DNA of 64,000 nucleotides, taken from NCBI GenBank assembly GCA_030581615.1, contig JAKTTT010000051.1:81275-145274 (forward strand), written 5' to 3'. The position numbers and the translations under genes are program-made. The DNA is from Alloascoidea africana (lineage: Eukaryota; Ascomycota; Alloascoideomycetes; Alloascoideales; Alloascoideaceae). The notes under the pieces are model-generated. The model worked only from the letters and a program-made list of their open reading frames with translations, was not told the origin of the DNA and searched no databases. This document shows positions 13,501-24,668 of the stretch, one piece after another (the stretch's first letter is position 1; each line of letters begins with the position of its first letter).

Positions 13501-14870
13501 TGGAGGCTCTTATGGTGGTCTGCAAGCATAGTAAAGTAAAGGAGCTACCGATAAGAGAGATCATAAAGTACGAAGCGAAGACTCATGATCTGTCCAGTGA
13601 ACCGATCGAAAATTTATTCTTTTCTTTTACTGATGAGCACAAGAAGATTTTGAACCAAATGGTGAGAAACAATCCCAAGCTTATGAGTGGACCGTTCTCT
13701 ATGTTGGCCAGAAACCTAAAAGTATTAGAATTTGACAACAAAAGGAACTTTTTCAATCGAAAGTTGCATTTGAAGACCGACAATGTTCCGACGTTGAAGT
13801 TGAATGTACGACGTGACCATGTGTTCCTAGACTCTTACCGTTCAATGTACTTCAAGTCGGCTGATGAGATCAAGCATGCTAAATTGGATATAAGCTTTAG
13901 AGGAGAAGCTGGTGTTGATGCAGGTGGAGTTACCAGAGAGTGGTTTCAAGTGTTGGCACGACAGATGTTCAATCCAGACTATGCTCTATTTTCACCGGTT
14001 GCTTCAGATAAGACTACGTTCCATCCAAACAGAACATCATGGGTTAACCCTGAACATTTTTCTTTTTTCAAGTTTATTGGTAGAATAATTGGAAAGGCTA
14101 TTTATGATGGAAAATTTTTGGACTGCCACTTCAGTCGAGCAGTTTATAAGCGGATTTTAGGCAAATCCGTTTCAATGAAGGATATGGAAACATTGGATCT
14201 GGATTATTACAAGTCTTTGCTCTGGGTGCTTGAGAACGATATCACTGATATAATCACTGAAACGTTCTCTATTGAAACGGACGATTACGGAGAGAAAAGG
14301 ATCATTGACTTGACTCCAGATGGAAGGAATATTCCTGTTACAGAGGACAACAAACAAGAATACGTTAGGCTGGTTGTTGAGTACAGACTGCAGGCCAGTG
14401 TCAAGGAACAGATTGACAACTTTTTGATCGGCTTCCATGACATTATTCCCAAGGACCTAATCGCTATTTTTGATGAGCAAGAACTTGAATTACTCATTTC
14501 AGGATTGCCAGATATTGATGTTGACGATTGGAAGAATAATTCTGAGTATGTCAACTATTCTCCTTCCTCACCTCAAATACGATGGTTTTGGAGAGCCGTT
14601 AGGTCTTTTGATACCGAAGAACGTGCAAAATTATTACAGTTTGCAACAGGTACTAGTAAGGTTCCTTTGAATGGATTCAAGGAGCTGGGAGGTGTGAATG
14701 GCATTTCAAAATTCAGCATTCATCGTGATTATGGAGATAAAGATCGGTTGCCTTCTTCCCATACGTGCTTCAACCAAGTAGATCTTCCCGAGTATGAATC
14801 GTATGAGACTTTAAGGGGATCTCTTTTGCTTGCAATCACAGAAGGAAACGAGGGATTTGGACTTGCGTAA
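4540..14870 (+). CDS. TOM1: Tom1/HUWE1-type HECT E3 ubiquitin ligase, two exons
   Basis: Exon 1 is 4540-4581 (14 codons), the intron is 4582-4646 (GTAAGT...CTCTAAC...CAG, 65 nt), and exon 2 runs 4647-14870; the product is 3421 residues. The long frame has no ATG before its conserved start, and the short exon restores it: the join gives QRQEL-APSLQ and then WNRPRGDLCHW, matching the Tom1 N-terminus. Domains in order: armadillo-like DUF908/DUF913 region (about 90-830), a UBA-like helix block near 1225, a very acidic Asp/Glu tract (about 1930-2160), a Lys/Glu-rich helix, two ubiquitin-binding motifs (VDPTFLEAIPEDLREE and IDPEFLEVLPDSIRRE, about 2400-2470), and a C-terminal HECT domain from about 3040. 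The catalytic cysteine is in HTCFN near residue 3388. Tom1 ubiquitinates nuclear and cytosolic clients, including excess histones and unassembled ribosomal proteins. The identification is firm. Confidence 0.97.
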
Positions 14871-15194
14871 TTTACAGTTACATTCTCTTATTTGCTTTAT
14901 ACTTTGGCTTATTTAAAATTTTTGTTTAGTGACTTAATCAATTTAATTTGGGTACAAATCAGTTACTTGGATTGTAGACTGTAGGATATTTTCTTAATTG
15001 TTCATCAACTTTTGAACATGGAAGGTTTTAAAGAAGTATAGTATCAATACCAGCTAACTTCAAGACGTAGTATTTGGGCCTTCATCCTATTAGAAATTGA
15101 TAAATATTACCCGGCTACACGCTCACGTGAATCAGTAAATCACTTTTCAGAAGCGACACAGGTTGAAAGAGTTCAGATTCAGGAATCTGTATTC
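14871..15194. other. Intergenic, TOM1 3' end to ARD1
   Basis: This 324 bp stretch between two plus-strand genes must contain the TOM1 3' end and the ARD1 promoter. It is AT-rich with no other feature seen. Confidence 0.5.
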
Positions 15195-15958
15195 ATGACT
15201 ATTATTATCAGACGGGCAAGAATTGAGGACTTGCAGAGCATGCAAAATGCTAACCTCAACAATTTACCGGAGAACTATGTTCTGAAGTACTACATGTATC
15301 ACCAGTTGACTTGGCCTCAAGCAAGCTATGTGGCAGTTACATCGACTGGTCCAAACGATGATATAAATAATGGGAAAGGTGATCCAGCATATGTTCAAGG
15401 AAAAGAGAAGATTGTGGGATACGTGCTGGCAAAAATGGAAGACGATCCCGAGGCCGACAAAACGCCACATGGCCATATAACAAGTTTGAGTGTAATGAGA
15501 ACATACAGACGAATGGGTATAGCTGAAAAGCTTATGAGACAAGCCTGTAAGTGATTACTTGGATCCTGAAAATTTGGTAATGAGTATTAACAAAGGGTAG
15601 TGTATGCTTTGGTTGAGAATTATGGGGCCCAGTATGTCAGTCTACATGTTCGACAGTCAAATAGAGCGGCTTTGCATTTATACAAAGATACGTTGGAGTT
15701 TACGGTTAAAAGCATTGAGAAAGGATATTACGCTGATGGGGAGAATGCCTATTCAATGAGGTAAGAGTTTGTATTTTGGGGTGTTTGACCAACATGTGAG
15801 CTAATGGATCTATTTCAACATTTTCTAGAATAGACTTGAAGCCAGGAACTCTGCTCCCAAGTAAATTTCAGAAAGCAGCCGAGGAGGATGACTTAACCAG
15901 TGACTTGTTAGCATCAATAGGAACGGAAGCTGTTGCTTCGTTAGCATTGGATAGTTAA
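15195..15958 (+). CDS. ARD1: Ard1/Naa10, catalytic subunit of N-terminal acetyltransferase A, three exons
   Basis: The exons are 15195-15546, 15601-15760 and 15829-15958, giving 213 residues. Intron 1 (54 nt) has GTAAGT, branch TATTAAC at 15585-15591 and TAG; intron 2 (68 nt) has GTAAGA, CTAAT and TAG. Splicing restores the conserved run MRQALYALVE and then [17 protein letters not shown] across intron 1. The GNAT fold is visible: the start [19 protein letters not shown], the substrate-binding LPENY motif, and the acetyl-CoA loop RRMGIA. Naa10 with Naa15 (Nat1) acetylates the N-termini of nascent proteins starting with small residues, at the ribosome. The acidic tail after the domain is shorter than in S. 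cerevisiae, and the loop before the GYVLAKM strand is shorter. The identification is firm. Confidence 0.96.
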
Positions 15959-16807
15959 AATAGATACAGATTAATTAATGATTTGCCATAGATAGCATGG
16001 TTTCTACACAAGAACTAGTGTTTTCAATTTATCAGAGTTCATTACTATTTAAGGGTATAAATTCTATTGAGGTGAGCTAGAAAGCAATTAGTCAGTATTT
16101 GAATGGAACTTCTGGTAAATAAGATAGTTCAATCCTCTTTAAACCAGTTCAGTGATTTCAGAAGTTTTAAATTAGGTAGCTAGGGTTTTTCCACACCGAC
16201 AAAAACGTCTCGAGCCAAATGCCTGCTTGTCATCATTTTGAACCGGTCTAAAGAGTTTTGCATCGATCAGAGCTGGAACATACCTATTGTTGAAGTTATC
16301 ATCAGTGTTTGTTTTTTGTATTTGGGAATAGCAAGTAGAAAAAGAAAGAGGGAAGAAAAATTAAATCCATGAAAAAAAGAACATTATAAATTACCCGCCT
16401 TTGTGGGACTAACTTAGGGTTCAACATTAAATCAAGATTTGAATATTTTTATGGAATGTAAAGCAATAGAGCTATAGCGGTATACTGTCCATTCTCATTA
16501 TTCTCTAAAGTTCTTTAGGCAATCACTGCAGGAGAGTGATTGCTATCTTGAAGATCAACGTTTACAATCCTTTTTACTGTATCAACTCCTTTTTTCCCTC
16601 TCTGTCGCGTTTGGGATTTTGAGAAGAGAGTAGTCATGTATGTTATAGAAGATTGGATTATGGGGGTTTATTCTATCTCCAGATTGTGCCAGGTAAATGG
16701 TCTCAAACAAAAATATTCTAATTTGTAGTTTACTCAAAGGCATTGACGCTCTTTCTCTATATCCCTTTCTATGTCAATACACTAGACGATGATTTCCAAT
16801 ACTCTGC
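15959..16807. other. Convergent intergenic region
   Basis: This 849 bp stretch lies between the 3' ends of ARD1 and the CTO1-like gene. It is AT-rich with several A and T runs and no coding-like frame. It is long for a convergent spacer in a compact yeast genome, but I see no specific element. Confidence 0.45.
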
Positions 16808-17641
16808 TCAAAAAAAGGCATCCTGTACAAAGGTCCAATCTGGAGCTGAGTAAAGTCCAAGACTCTCTATTCCGCCTAGACGATCGCAAGTAGATTTTGC
16901 GCTCCCATTGCCCATTATGACGCCATTATCAGCTTCCAATAATGAAAACAGATCTGTGCTGCTATCTCCGAAATAGTGCACATTTTCATAGCCCATGACC
17001 TTCAATTTTTTGATAATTTTCTGTAAGATTCTTTGTTTATCGACTCCTGTTCTTATTCCCTCTTCTCCGTTTTTGTACAAACGCCCCGTAGCCACCAGAT
17101 CCGAATCAAATTCTAGTTCATTCACATAAAGAGGAATGGTTGTTGAGAGATCCATTTGTAATATGTCCTCGCTGTCTGATGCTCTCATGGCGTGATATCC
17201 TTTGCTGCTTAAAACTGTTTCCATTATGGCTCCGGTCCAGTTGACGCTTAGTACAATCACTGGAATTTGGTGCTCCCTTGCTTTGGCGAGAAATTCCCAC
17301 CAGCCTGCTTTTATTGGAACGTTCTTGGCTTGGTCCCTTAACCTAGCCATGGGCATGCCTTTGAACAGACCTAATCTCTCTGCTTCCCTGACACTACTCA
17401 ATTCTGTATCTATGAGACCCTCTTGGTATCTGTGCTCTGACTCCAATGTATCGTGTGTCCCGAACTGTTCATTGTAATTTTTCAGATGGTCCATGTATAT
17501 TTCTCCAAAGTAACTCCAAGGTTTAGGAAACGACGGATTGTGCTCATATGCGGCATTGGCAAGATACTGAAGCGTGTCTTCGTTTGTTACCGTATCATCC
17601 CAGTCTGTAACTATTGCGGATATTTTCGGTAATCTTGCCAT
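16808..17641 (-). CDS. HAD-superfamily hydrolase, Cto1 (YCR015C)-like
   Basis: The frame encodes 277 residues from the Met at 17641; it is open to an upstream Met at 17704 that would add 21 residues. I chose the inner Met because the HAD motif I, VTDWDDTVT, follows directly, as in the yeast relative. Further motifs are VLSVNWTG (motif II region) and YFGDSSTDLFSLL (motif IV). The layout matches S. cerevisiae YCR015C/CTO1, linked to cold tolerance and of unknown substrate, and more widely the DxDxT phosphohydrolases related to thiamine-pathway phosphatases. The product is probably a cytosolic phosphatase. Its 5' end faces the M20 peptidase gene across about 175 bp, so the two may share a promoter region. 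Confidence 0.8.
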   Translation of the reverse strand: MARLPKISAIVTDWDDTVTNEDTLQYLANAAYEHNPSFPKPWSYFGEIYMDHLKNYNEQFGTHDTLESEHRYQEGLIDTELSSVREAERLGLFKGMPMARLRDQAKNVPIKAGWWEFLAKAREHQIPVIVLSVNWTGAIMETVLSSKGYHAMRASDSEDILQMDLSTTIPLYVNELEFDSDLVATGRLYKNGEEGIRTGVDKQRILQKIIKKLKVMGYENVHYFGDSSTDLFSLLEADNGVIMGNGSAKSTCDRLGGIESLGLYSAPDWTFVQDAFF

Positions 17642-17815
17642 GGAAGCAAATGAGATCTTGGGCCGAGCAGGTGGGGGCATACAGCTTCCCCAATCAATCG
17701 GCAAGAGAGAGATCGCATGTCAAGCTTACCCGTCTGCGATAGAATAATTTCAACCATTCTTAAGTTAATAACTCGCTCTTCTTCCAAAGATAAAAGGAAA
17801 GGAAAGGAAATACAA

Positions 17816-19089
17816 ATGAGGTCTCTCTTACCCACATTCGCTATTTGTTCGATAGTCACGTCTGTGTTTGCTCAGCCTGTTGATGTCAGTGCCATTTTGG
17901 ATAGCGCCCGACAAGCCGTTTTTGGGTTATCCGAGGAGCTACCAACTCCAAAAGGTGCTTTCTATAGTCTTGAAGACATTCAAACCCACGCACCGCTTCT
18001 CGATCTTCATAAGGCGCTCATCGAAATTCCATCGGTGAGCGGTAACGAGCATAACGCCACCGAATATTTGGCTCAGTATTTAATTTCTCATGGGCTAACG
18101 GTCGAGATTATACCTGTGGAGGAGAATCCTCCCCGCAATAATATCTATGCTTATCTGGGGTCTACAAGAAAGACAAAAGCATTGATTACATCCCATATTG
18201 ATACGGTTCCACCGTTTTTCCCTTACCGTATTGAAGGTGATAAGATCTATGGCAGAGGAGCAAATGATGATAAGGGGTCTATTGCAGCTCAAGTTACCGC
18301 ATATCTTGAGCTCGTTCGTCAAAATGAAATAAAAGAAGGGGATGTTGCATTGCTATTTGTAGTGGGAGAAGAGGTAAATGGCATTGGAATGAGAGTAGCA
18401 AATGAAAAACTTCAGGATTTAAAAGCTTGGGATACTGTCATTTTCGGTGAGCCCACTGAATTGAAGCTTGGTGTCGGACATAAAGGAATCTTTGGTGGAC
18501 AAATAACGGTTGAAGGAAAAGCTGCGTAAGTTGAACAGATGAAGCAATGTAATTGCGAATGTTTATTAACAATACAAATTGAAGCCACTCTGGATATCCA
18601 CACCTTGGCGTTAGCGCAAATGAAATCTTGATTCACTTGCTTTCAGAACTACTGGAAGCTCCCCTTCCTTTTTCGTCATTGTTAGGAAACTCCACAGTAA
18701 ACATTGGCAAGATGTCGGGAGGAGTGGCAGCAAATGTCATTCCGGCACATGCTGAGGCACTCGTGTTTGTGAGAGTTGCTAATGAATTGGAGAAAGTGAA
18801 GGAAATCTTTGAGGAAGTGATCTCGAAATACCCGGAGGCAAAGATAGCCTATGGTGCTTTTCCTTTTGTCGAACCTCAGTTTTTGGACTTTGATGTCCCT
18901 GGATTTGAAAACGAAGTAATGGCTTACTCTACAGATATCCCGTTTCTAAAAGGAAATTTCAAGCGATATTTGTATGGGCCGGGATCCATTCATTCAGCCC
19001 ATGGCGATCATGAATTTGTCACGTTTAGTGATTTGATAGAGAGCGTTGAAGGCTTGAAATCTCTTGTTCGCTATTCATTACAAGAGTAA
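17816..19089 (+). CDS. Secreted or vacuolar M20-family metallopeptidase, two exons
   Basis: The exons are 17816-18525 and 18585-19089 (404 residues). The 59-nt intron has GTAAGT, branch TATTAAC at 18564-18570 and AAG. Splicing turns GKAA into KAAHSGYPHLGVSANE, the expected M20 dimerisation-domain start. The frame is also open to an ATG at 17717, but the ATG at 17816 is followed by a classic signal peptide (MRSLLPTFAICSIVTSVFAQ). Metal ligands typical of M20 are present: His in TSHIDTVPP, Asp in GRGANDDKG, Glu in VVGEEVNG, Glu in FGEPTEL and His in SAHGDHEF. The family hydrolyses peptide or acyl-amino-acid bonds with two zinc ions (ArgE/ACY1/carboxypeptidase types). The precise substrate is unknown, and I recall no close S. 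cerevisiae counterpart. Confidence 0.88.
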
Positions 19090-20476
19090 AATATTGACTT
19101 GTTGGTCCAGTATAAAAGTATTTTCTAGCTTTCTGAGATTACGTGTCTAGTTCGCCTCTATCTTTGCCTTATACGTACTAGGTAATTTAAAGTTTGGTGA
19201 ATACTCGGTTCCTCTGGCGGATGCAGTTTTGTTGTCATTAACATTAAATTACTCTTCTACACTTGTTAACTGTTGAAGTAAAACAAATGAAAGCTTTTGC
19301 AAATTCTTTATCGTTTCGGGAGACATTCTTTGATTTCCGAGAGGTTAAGTTAACCAAATTGAGATTCAATCACTGGTTTGGACACTATATCAGGTGATGG
19401 ATATTTGGCAGAAAGACAAGAAGAGATAGCATCTAAATATTACTCTGTAGAGTTGAAATTAGAGCCAAATGAAATGTCTACATGGGCAATATTTGTTTGG
19501 GCTAGAGCGCCCTATCACTAGCTGTTTACAAAAGAGTGATGGTTAATTGTGTCAACAATGCAAGGAACAGGTACAGGTGTCGTGGTGAAGCTCTCGAGTA
19601 CCCAACTTTTTACACAAGTAGTGCAAATATCTCAAAAAGTTAGACAATCAGAAGAAGCAGAAGCAGAAAAAAAGCGCAGATGCAAGATCTTACCCTTCTG
19701 CACAGAAATTCAGTCTAGTTGCCTAAAACGCTCAAGAGTGAATGTTTCACCTTGTCTAATTTAGAAAATATGAACACAACAGAACTGTTAACACTCTATT
19801 TGATCAGATTTTAATTTCGTGCCTTCCAAACCCAAAACCATTTCACCAGAAATATCCTGTTCCAATTTAATTAATCCAGGATGAAAATTTTTTGCCGCTG
19901 GTGTGATTAGATACGGCTAGGATGGAACAGGAAAGAAATATGCAAAGAAAATCTTCTATGAAAATTAGCAAATGGCTGTTGGAAAGAAAGTACAGATGAC
20001 ATTCATTTGCCAGGAACTATTCAACCCCCAAGTAGAGAGTAATTAACTAACGCGTAGTTGTTCCTTCGAATCCAGCTGTTTAAGCCCTCCTGTACTGAGC
20101 ACTTACAGCCACGCCTGGAATTAACAGATTTTTTCTGATTTTGATGCTTACTTCAAAGAAGTATGAATCGAAAACTGGGTATTTCGTTTGGACTATCAAT
20201 GTATTAGTAAGATGGTAACTAATGACTCAATCATTTTTGTAAATGAGTGCATTGAACTTGCTTGCAATATTTGAGCGTTTTCTAAAATGAAAACCAGGGA
20301 AAGGATTGATGATCGTCCCGTAATTCTAGTACACACGAAAAACTTGGATGAAGGAAACCCCCATTGACGTCAGGTTTCTTTCAACGTCGTACTTGTTATT
20401 CACTAAACGAATGCGCCTGAACGTTACTTAAAACTAGCTAGTAATTTGGAGCTCTCCGATTGTGCATTTGAGCTGA
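19090..20476. other. Convergent intergenic region
   Basis: This 1.39 kb stretch lies between the 3' ends of the M20 peptidase and an aldo/keto reductase. It contains only short, unconvincing frames (the longest, at 19549-19764, starts with GTG) and AT-rich sequence. I see no tRNA, LTR or tandem repeat. Confidence 0.45.
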
Positions 20477-21403
20477 TCAAAAACCAATATCCAAACCATG
20501 GTGTTTGAGGAACTCCTCCATGACATAGGACTTTGGATGAGCAATACCTAGTTGATCAAGTTCGGCCAGGTCGCTTGCTGTCAGGGGCACTTTTTTGGAG
20601 TTTGATAACAATCTCTCGTTTTTGAATGACTTTGGAATAACAACCCTTCCAGCTTGTAAATGGTAATTAATCAAGATATTTGAATAATGACAGTTGTATT
20701 TTTGGGCAAGCTTGGCAACAGTGGGATCAGTACTCAACGCATTGCTGGATGGACCACCCAAAGGAGAGTAGGCAGTACTAGCAATTCCCTTTTCTTTACA
20801 GAAATCAACCAGTTCTTTCTGAGGAAAATGGGGGTGCAGTTCCAATTGGTTCATTGCAGGAGTGATTTCTGCTTCGTCTAGTAGCTTCCTCAACCACGGA
20901 AGTGAATGGTTTGAAACGCCAATTGCCTTTGTCTTTTTGGTTTCTTTGTACAATTTCTCGAACAGCTTCCAGGTCTTGATGTAACTTCCATTTGGATCAA
21001 GCTTAGTTTTGCCTGTTTCGTCTTGTTGAGATTCTGAAGAATTGAAAGTCGCAAACGCGACGGGCCAATGAACAAGCAACAGATCGACATACTCCAACCC
21101 CAGACTCTTTAGCGAAGCGTCGAGGCTTTCTTCTGGTCTATCATGAAATGTAGGCCAGACCTTTGTAGTAATGAACAGATCCTCTCTGTTCACTTTGCCA
21201 CTAGCAAAGATTATCTTGAGAGCCTCTCCAACATACTCCTCTACACCATATTTGTAAGCAGTATCAATATGTCTAAACCCTACTTCCAACACGCCATAGA
21301 CAATTGCATCGATAAACTTTTCGCGGTCATCTTCAGCCCAAGTTCCTAAGCCCAGTTGTGGGACTTTGGCACCTGTGTTGAGGGTTATTTTCAAATCTGT
21401 CAT
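20477..21403 (-). CDS. Aldo/keto reductase (Gcy1/Ypr1/Gre3-like)
   Basis: This 308-residue single-exon frame has the AKR (beta/alpha)8-barrel motifs in order: LNTGAKVPQLGLGTW at the start, HIDTAYKYG with catalytic Asp and Tyr, ITTKVW with the catalytic Lys, and LLVHWPVAF with the catalytic His. VIPKSFKNERL near 260 is the NADPH-binding IPKS motif. It reduces carbonyl substrates with NADPH. The substrate cannot be read from sequence; yeast relatives act on glycerol or dihydroxyacetone, xylose and various aldehydes. It is divergent from a second, different AKR gene 2.2 kb away. The family is certain; the subfamily is not. Confidence 0.92.
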   Translation of the reverse strand: MTDLKITLNTGAKVPQLGLGTWAEDDREKFIDAIVYGVLEVGFRHIDTAYKYGVEEYVGEALKIIFASGKVNREDLFITTKVWPTFHDRPEESLDASLKSLGLEYVDLLLVHWPVAFATFNSSESQQDETGKTKLDPNGSYIKTWKLFEKLYKETKKTKAIGVSNHSLPWLRKLLDEAEITPAMNQLELHPHFPQKELVDFCKEKGIASTAYSPLGGPSSNALSTDPTVAKLAQKYNCHYSNILINYHLQAGRVVIPKSFKNERLLSNSKKVPLTASDLAELDQLGIAHPKSYVMEEFLKHHGLDIGF

Positions 21404-23645
21404 TTTTCCTCGAGTGGTTGTGGTGATAAAAGTGGTCGAGAACGGTGACGGTTGGTGCTAGTCTGTCTGGCATGCACCCGACCCGACGGTTTTGCCGATT
21501 GGACGAATCGGACCAAGACATATGAATCCTCTTTCAAGCAGAAATAAGGCAGTATAAACCAACCAAAAGCACATTGTCAAGAGCACCAAAACTATGTCAA
21601 CCCACCATTTTGTCTACAAGACATACTTGATAAGAACTGGGTTAATTGAGATTTGCCGACAGCAGATGACCCCTTGCAATGTGTGAGATAGATCGTAGTA
21701 CGCTGTTCAATTAAACCATTCAGTAGTCAATTAGATTATATAGACAGTATCTCATGAGCCATGGTGATCTATAATGAACACTATGTGTCATACCTGCTGG
21801 GCAGAACCACTGATCTAGCAGTTTACAAACTGATGACAAAAAATCCAAGCGTTTCTAACTCTGTGATCTGTACATCCTAAGTTGGAAAATTATGCTATCA
21901 GTTGTCTCAAAAAAAAAACACCAATTCTATAATCGAAATTTCTAGAATAAATTTTTCAAGAAATTGATTCAGGTTCAAAGTGCAATTCACAAGGTGTAGT
22001 AGTGTGACAACAGTGGAACAGCTTCAATGAGTTATTGATTAACATTTCTTCCTGAAAATTTCTAATGGTGCATTAAATAGAACTAAGTCTTGGTTAGAAT
22101 GAAGCCCAGTAGTTCCAGCTTGCATCTTTGCTTTGAATTGAATTTCTATTGTTTTTTTATTTCTATTTACAGAAAATCTTTGCATGAACCTATTTATGAT
22201 ATCCGATCCTATGAGGCTTAATTCTCTGCCGATTTGAAATACCTTTAGGCATAACGATCTGGAGTTTATATTTCTCATCAAAGAACAATCTTCCTGTAGT
22301 GGTCACAAGCTTTATTGGCGAAAACGGAGATAACTCTGAATAATGAATTTTGCAAGCTTTAAAATGCGAGACAAAGGGTCCTGTTTAAAGACGTTAATGC
22401 AAGTTCATACATGGAATTTCATGGTGATTACGGAAGGACTTGAAATTTCAAGAACCCTCCCCGGAATTATTCGCATAATTGAGAAAGGGAGCAGAAAAAA
22501 ATATTGGGAAAAAAGCGAAAGGGAAAATGATCAACTTTGTTCGTGCCACGAATGGAATAGTTCCAAAAAGCAACATAGAAAATAGCTGGCATTTTCAACG
22601 AGTTAAATCTTGTATTTTATATAGTAGTTCTTCCAGTTATTTTGCATACTCCAATGAAAACATCTTTTCTCAAATTGGCCGGCATCTGATCTTGTTAGTC
22701 TGTAATCAGCCACCTATAACCTTAAACCTAAAGATATTCCGGACCTCTTCTCCCAAACAATGCATCTCAATTTTTACTATACTGTTTGTGTATTTAACTT
22801 TGAAAGGCATGTCCCATTTCGAATAAAATCGGGGTTTAAGAGTAGAGAGCGTTGACCATATTCACAAAACCCGGCTTAAACACGCACAAGTATCAAAGCA
22901 CATAAAAAGGAAGGAGTTGAGTAAAAAGCGAGTTCCACCCACTGGGTTGAGTTAATCCACCAATGCAAACCATTATTCAGATTGCATTGGTTCTTTCCTG
23001 GACAAATAGAAAGTCTGCCCTCATCTCTCAGCTAGAACTGGAAGAACCGTTTTGGGGGAGGGCGCTTGGTGTTTCTCCACCCAACTTCTTATCTGGTACT
23101 TGTGCTGGCCGTGTTGGATTGATTGCATAAATTCTCAAAGTTTATTATTTGTCAAGGCACAGACAGAGTTACGCCAATATATTCTGCCCAAGATGTGTAT
23201 TTTTTTGAGATTTAGCAATCAAAAACAAAACCTTTGCAATTCAGTCCTGTTTTCGCGCTTATCTTGTTTGTATTTCGAGACTAGCTAGTAGACAAAAAGT
23301 AATGAAGAGAAAGTACCGTCATAAGACTATTGAAATTCAAATTGAAATTGGAGCACAAATTGCTTATTCATTGCATCGTTGTATAGGGTATAGTTTTTCA
23401 GATTCAGGATTGCTCAATTGAATTCTGACATTTTGTACGTTTTTCAATGGGCATCAAGCAGAAGTTTGTCATTATTCCAATCTGGAATGGAAATCATAGT
23501 GGCCCGGGCTGAACGCTGATTGGTGGAATTAGTGCGAGGCCAATCAGGCACATCTCTGTTTACCCGGTCTGCGATCAGGGGAAATCAAGCAAGCTATCGG
23601 ACATAATTAGGAAGCAGACCAAAAGATCTGAAGGGTACGAACAAG
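21404..23645. other. Large divergent promoter region between two aldo/keto reductase genes
   Basis: This 2.24 kb stretch has no convincing protein gene. Frames at 22343-22826 are short, AT-rich and without protein-like composition. Both flanking genes start at its edges, so it holds two promoters and probably regulatory DNA. I saw no tRNA or LTR. Confidence 0.45.
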
Positions 23646-24503
23646 ATGGCAGTTGAAGTGACAAAGTACAAGACCTTATCATCGGGGTACAAAATCCCAT
23701 CTGTTGCGCTAGGCACATATGATATTCCCAGGTCAAAGACAACCGAGATGGTGTACGAAGCTTTGAAAATCGGATACAGGCATTTTGATACGGCAGTTCT
23801 GTATGGCAATGAAAGAGAAGTGGGACTAGGAATTCACCAATGGCTACAGGAGTCGGAGGAGAATAGCAGAGAAGACGTTTTCTACACGACCAAACTCTGG
23901 AATTCACAACTGGGATACAACCGGGCAAAGCGGGCGATTGAAGGTTGCTTGAATGAAGTGCGTGAGCTGGGCTATATAGACTTGTTGCTGATCCACTCAC
24001 CATTGACCAGTCCCGCGGATCGTTTGGGGACATGGAAAGCGCTCCAGGAGTCTGTTGAAGAGGGCAAGGTTCGATCAATTGGCGTTTCAAATTATGGGCC
24101 CCAGCACATTGAGCAACTGCTGAATTGGGAGGGACTGAAGATCAAACCAGTTGTAAATCAGATCGAGCTCTCGCCCTGGCTGATGAGACAGGAATTGACC
24201 AAGTTCTGCTTTGACCACGGCGTTCTCGTCGAGGCCTACGCGCCGTTGACTCATGGCTACAAGCTGGCGAACGATCCAGATTTGCAGCGAATTGCAGCCA
24301 AGTACGGCAAGACTCCTGCCCAGATCCTGATCCGGTGGAGTCTCCAGCAGGGCTTCATCCCGCTGCCCAAGACGAAGCAGCCATCGCGGGCCGCCAGCAA
24401 CCTGGCGGTGTTCGACTTTGCGATCGCGGGCCCGGACGAGGACGAGTTGAGCCACCCCCAGGCCTACGAGCCCACCGACTGGGAGTGCACAGATGCGCCG
24501 TAG
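23646..24503 (+). CDS. Aldo/keto reductase, YJR096W orthologue
   Basis: This 285-residue frame is close in length and sequence to S. cerevisiae YJR096W, with KIPSVALGTYDIPRS at the start, HFDTAVLYGNE (Asp and Tyr), YTTKLWNSQ (Lys), LLLIHSPL (His), and the same C-terminus, YEPTDWECTDAP. YJR096W-type enzymes are NADPH-dependent reductases of pentose sugars such as xylose and arabinose and of aldehydes. The last third of the gene (about 24160-24500) is clearly richer in G and C than the first, and the GC-rich stretch continues past the stop to about 24560; coding quality does not change. It is divergent from the AKR gene at 20477-21403 and lies 165 bp upstream of BEM1. Confidence 0.92.
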   Translation: MAVEVTKYKTLSSGYKIPSVALGTYDIPRSKTTEMVYEALKIGYRHFDTAVLYGNEREVGLGIHQWLQESEENSREDVFYTTKLWNSQLGYNRAKRAIEGCLNEVRELGYIDLLLIHSPLTSPADRLGTWKALQESVEEGKVRSIGVSNYGPQHIEQLLNWEGLKIKPVVNQIELSPWLMRQELTKFCFDHGVLVEAYAPLTHGYKLANDPDLQRIAAKYGKTPAQILIRWSLQQGFIPLPKTKQPSRAASNLAVFDFAIAGPDEDELSHPQAYEPTDWECTDAP

Positions 24504-24668
24504 CTGCGCGATGCGCGGTGCGTGGCGCAAACTTGCGCGCACTTATGCACAGAGTTTGCACGCGCACTAAACCTCGTTAGAAATCTTAATTGCTAGAGTT
24601 TCGACTTGCAACCTTGACCTTTTGCTTTTATTCTCTCTCTTCTCCTTGCCCTTTCCTTCTCAACACCA

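Noticed and set aside
19549-19764. 71-codon frame between convergent genes
   Set aside because: It begins with GTG, has no protein-like pattern and no neighbour logic; chance is sufficient.
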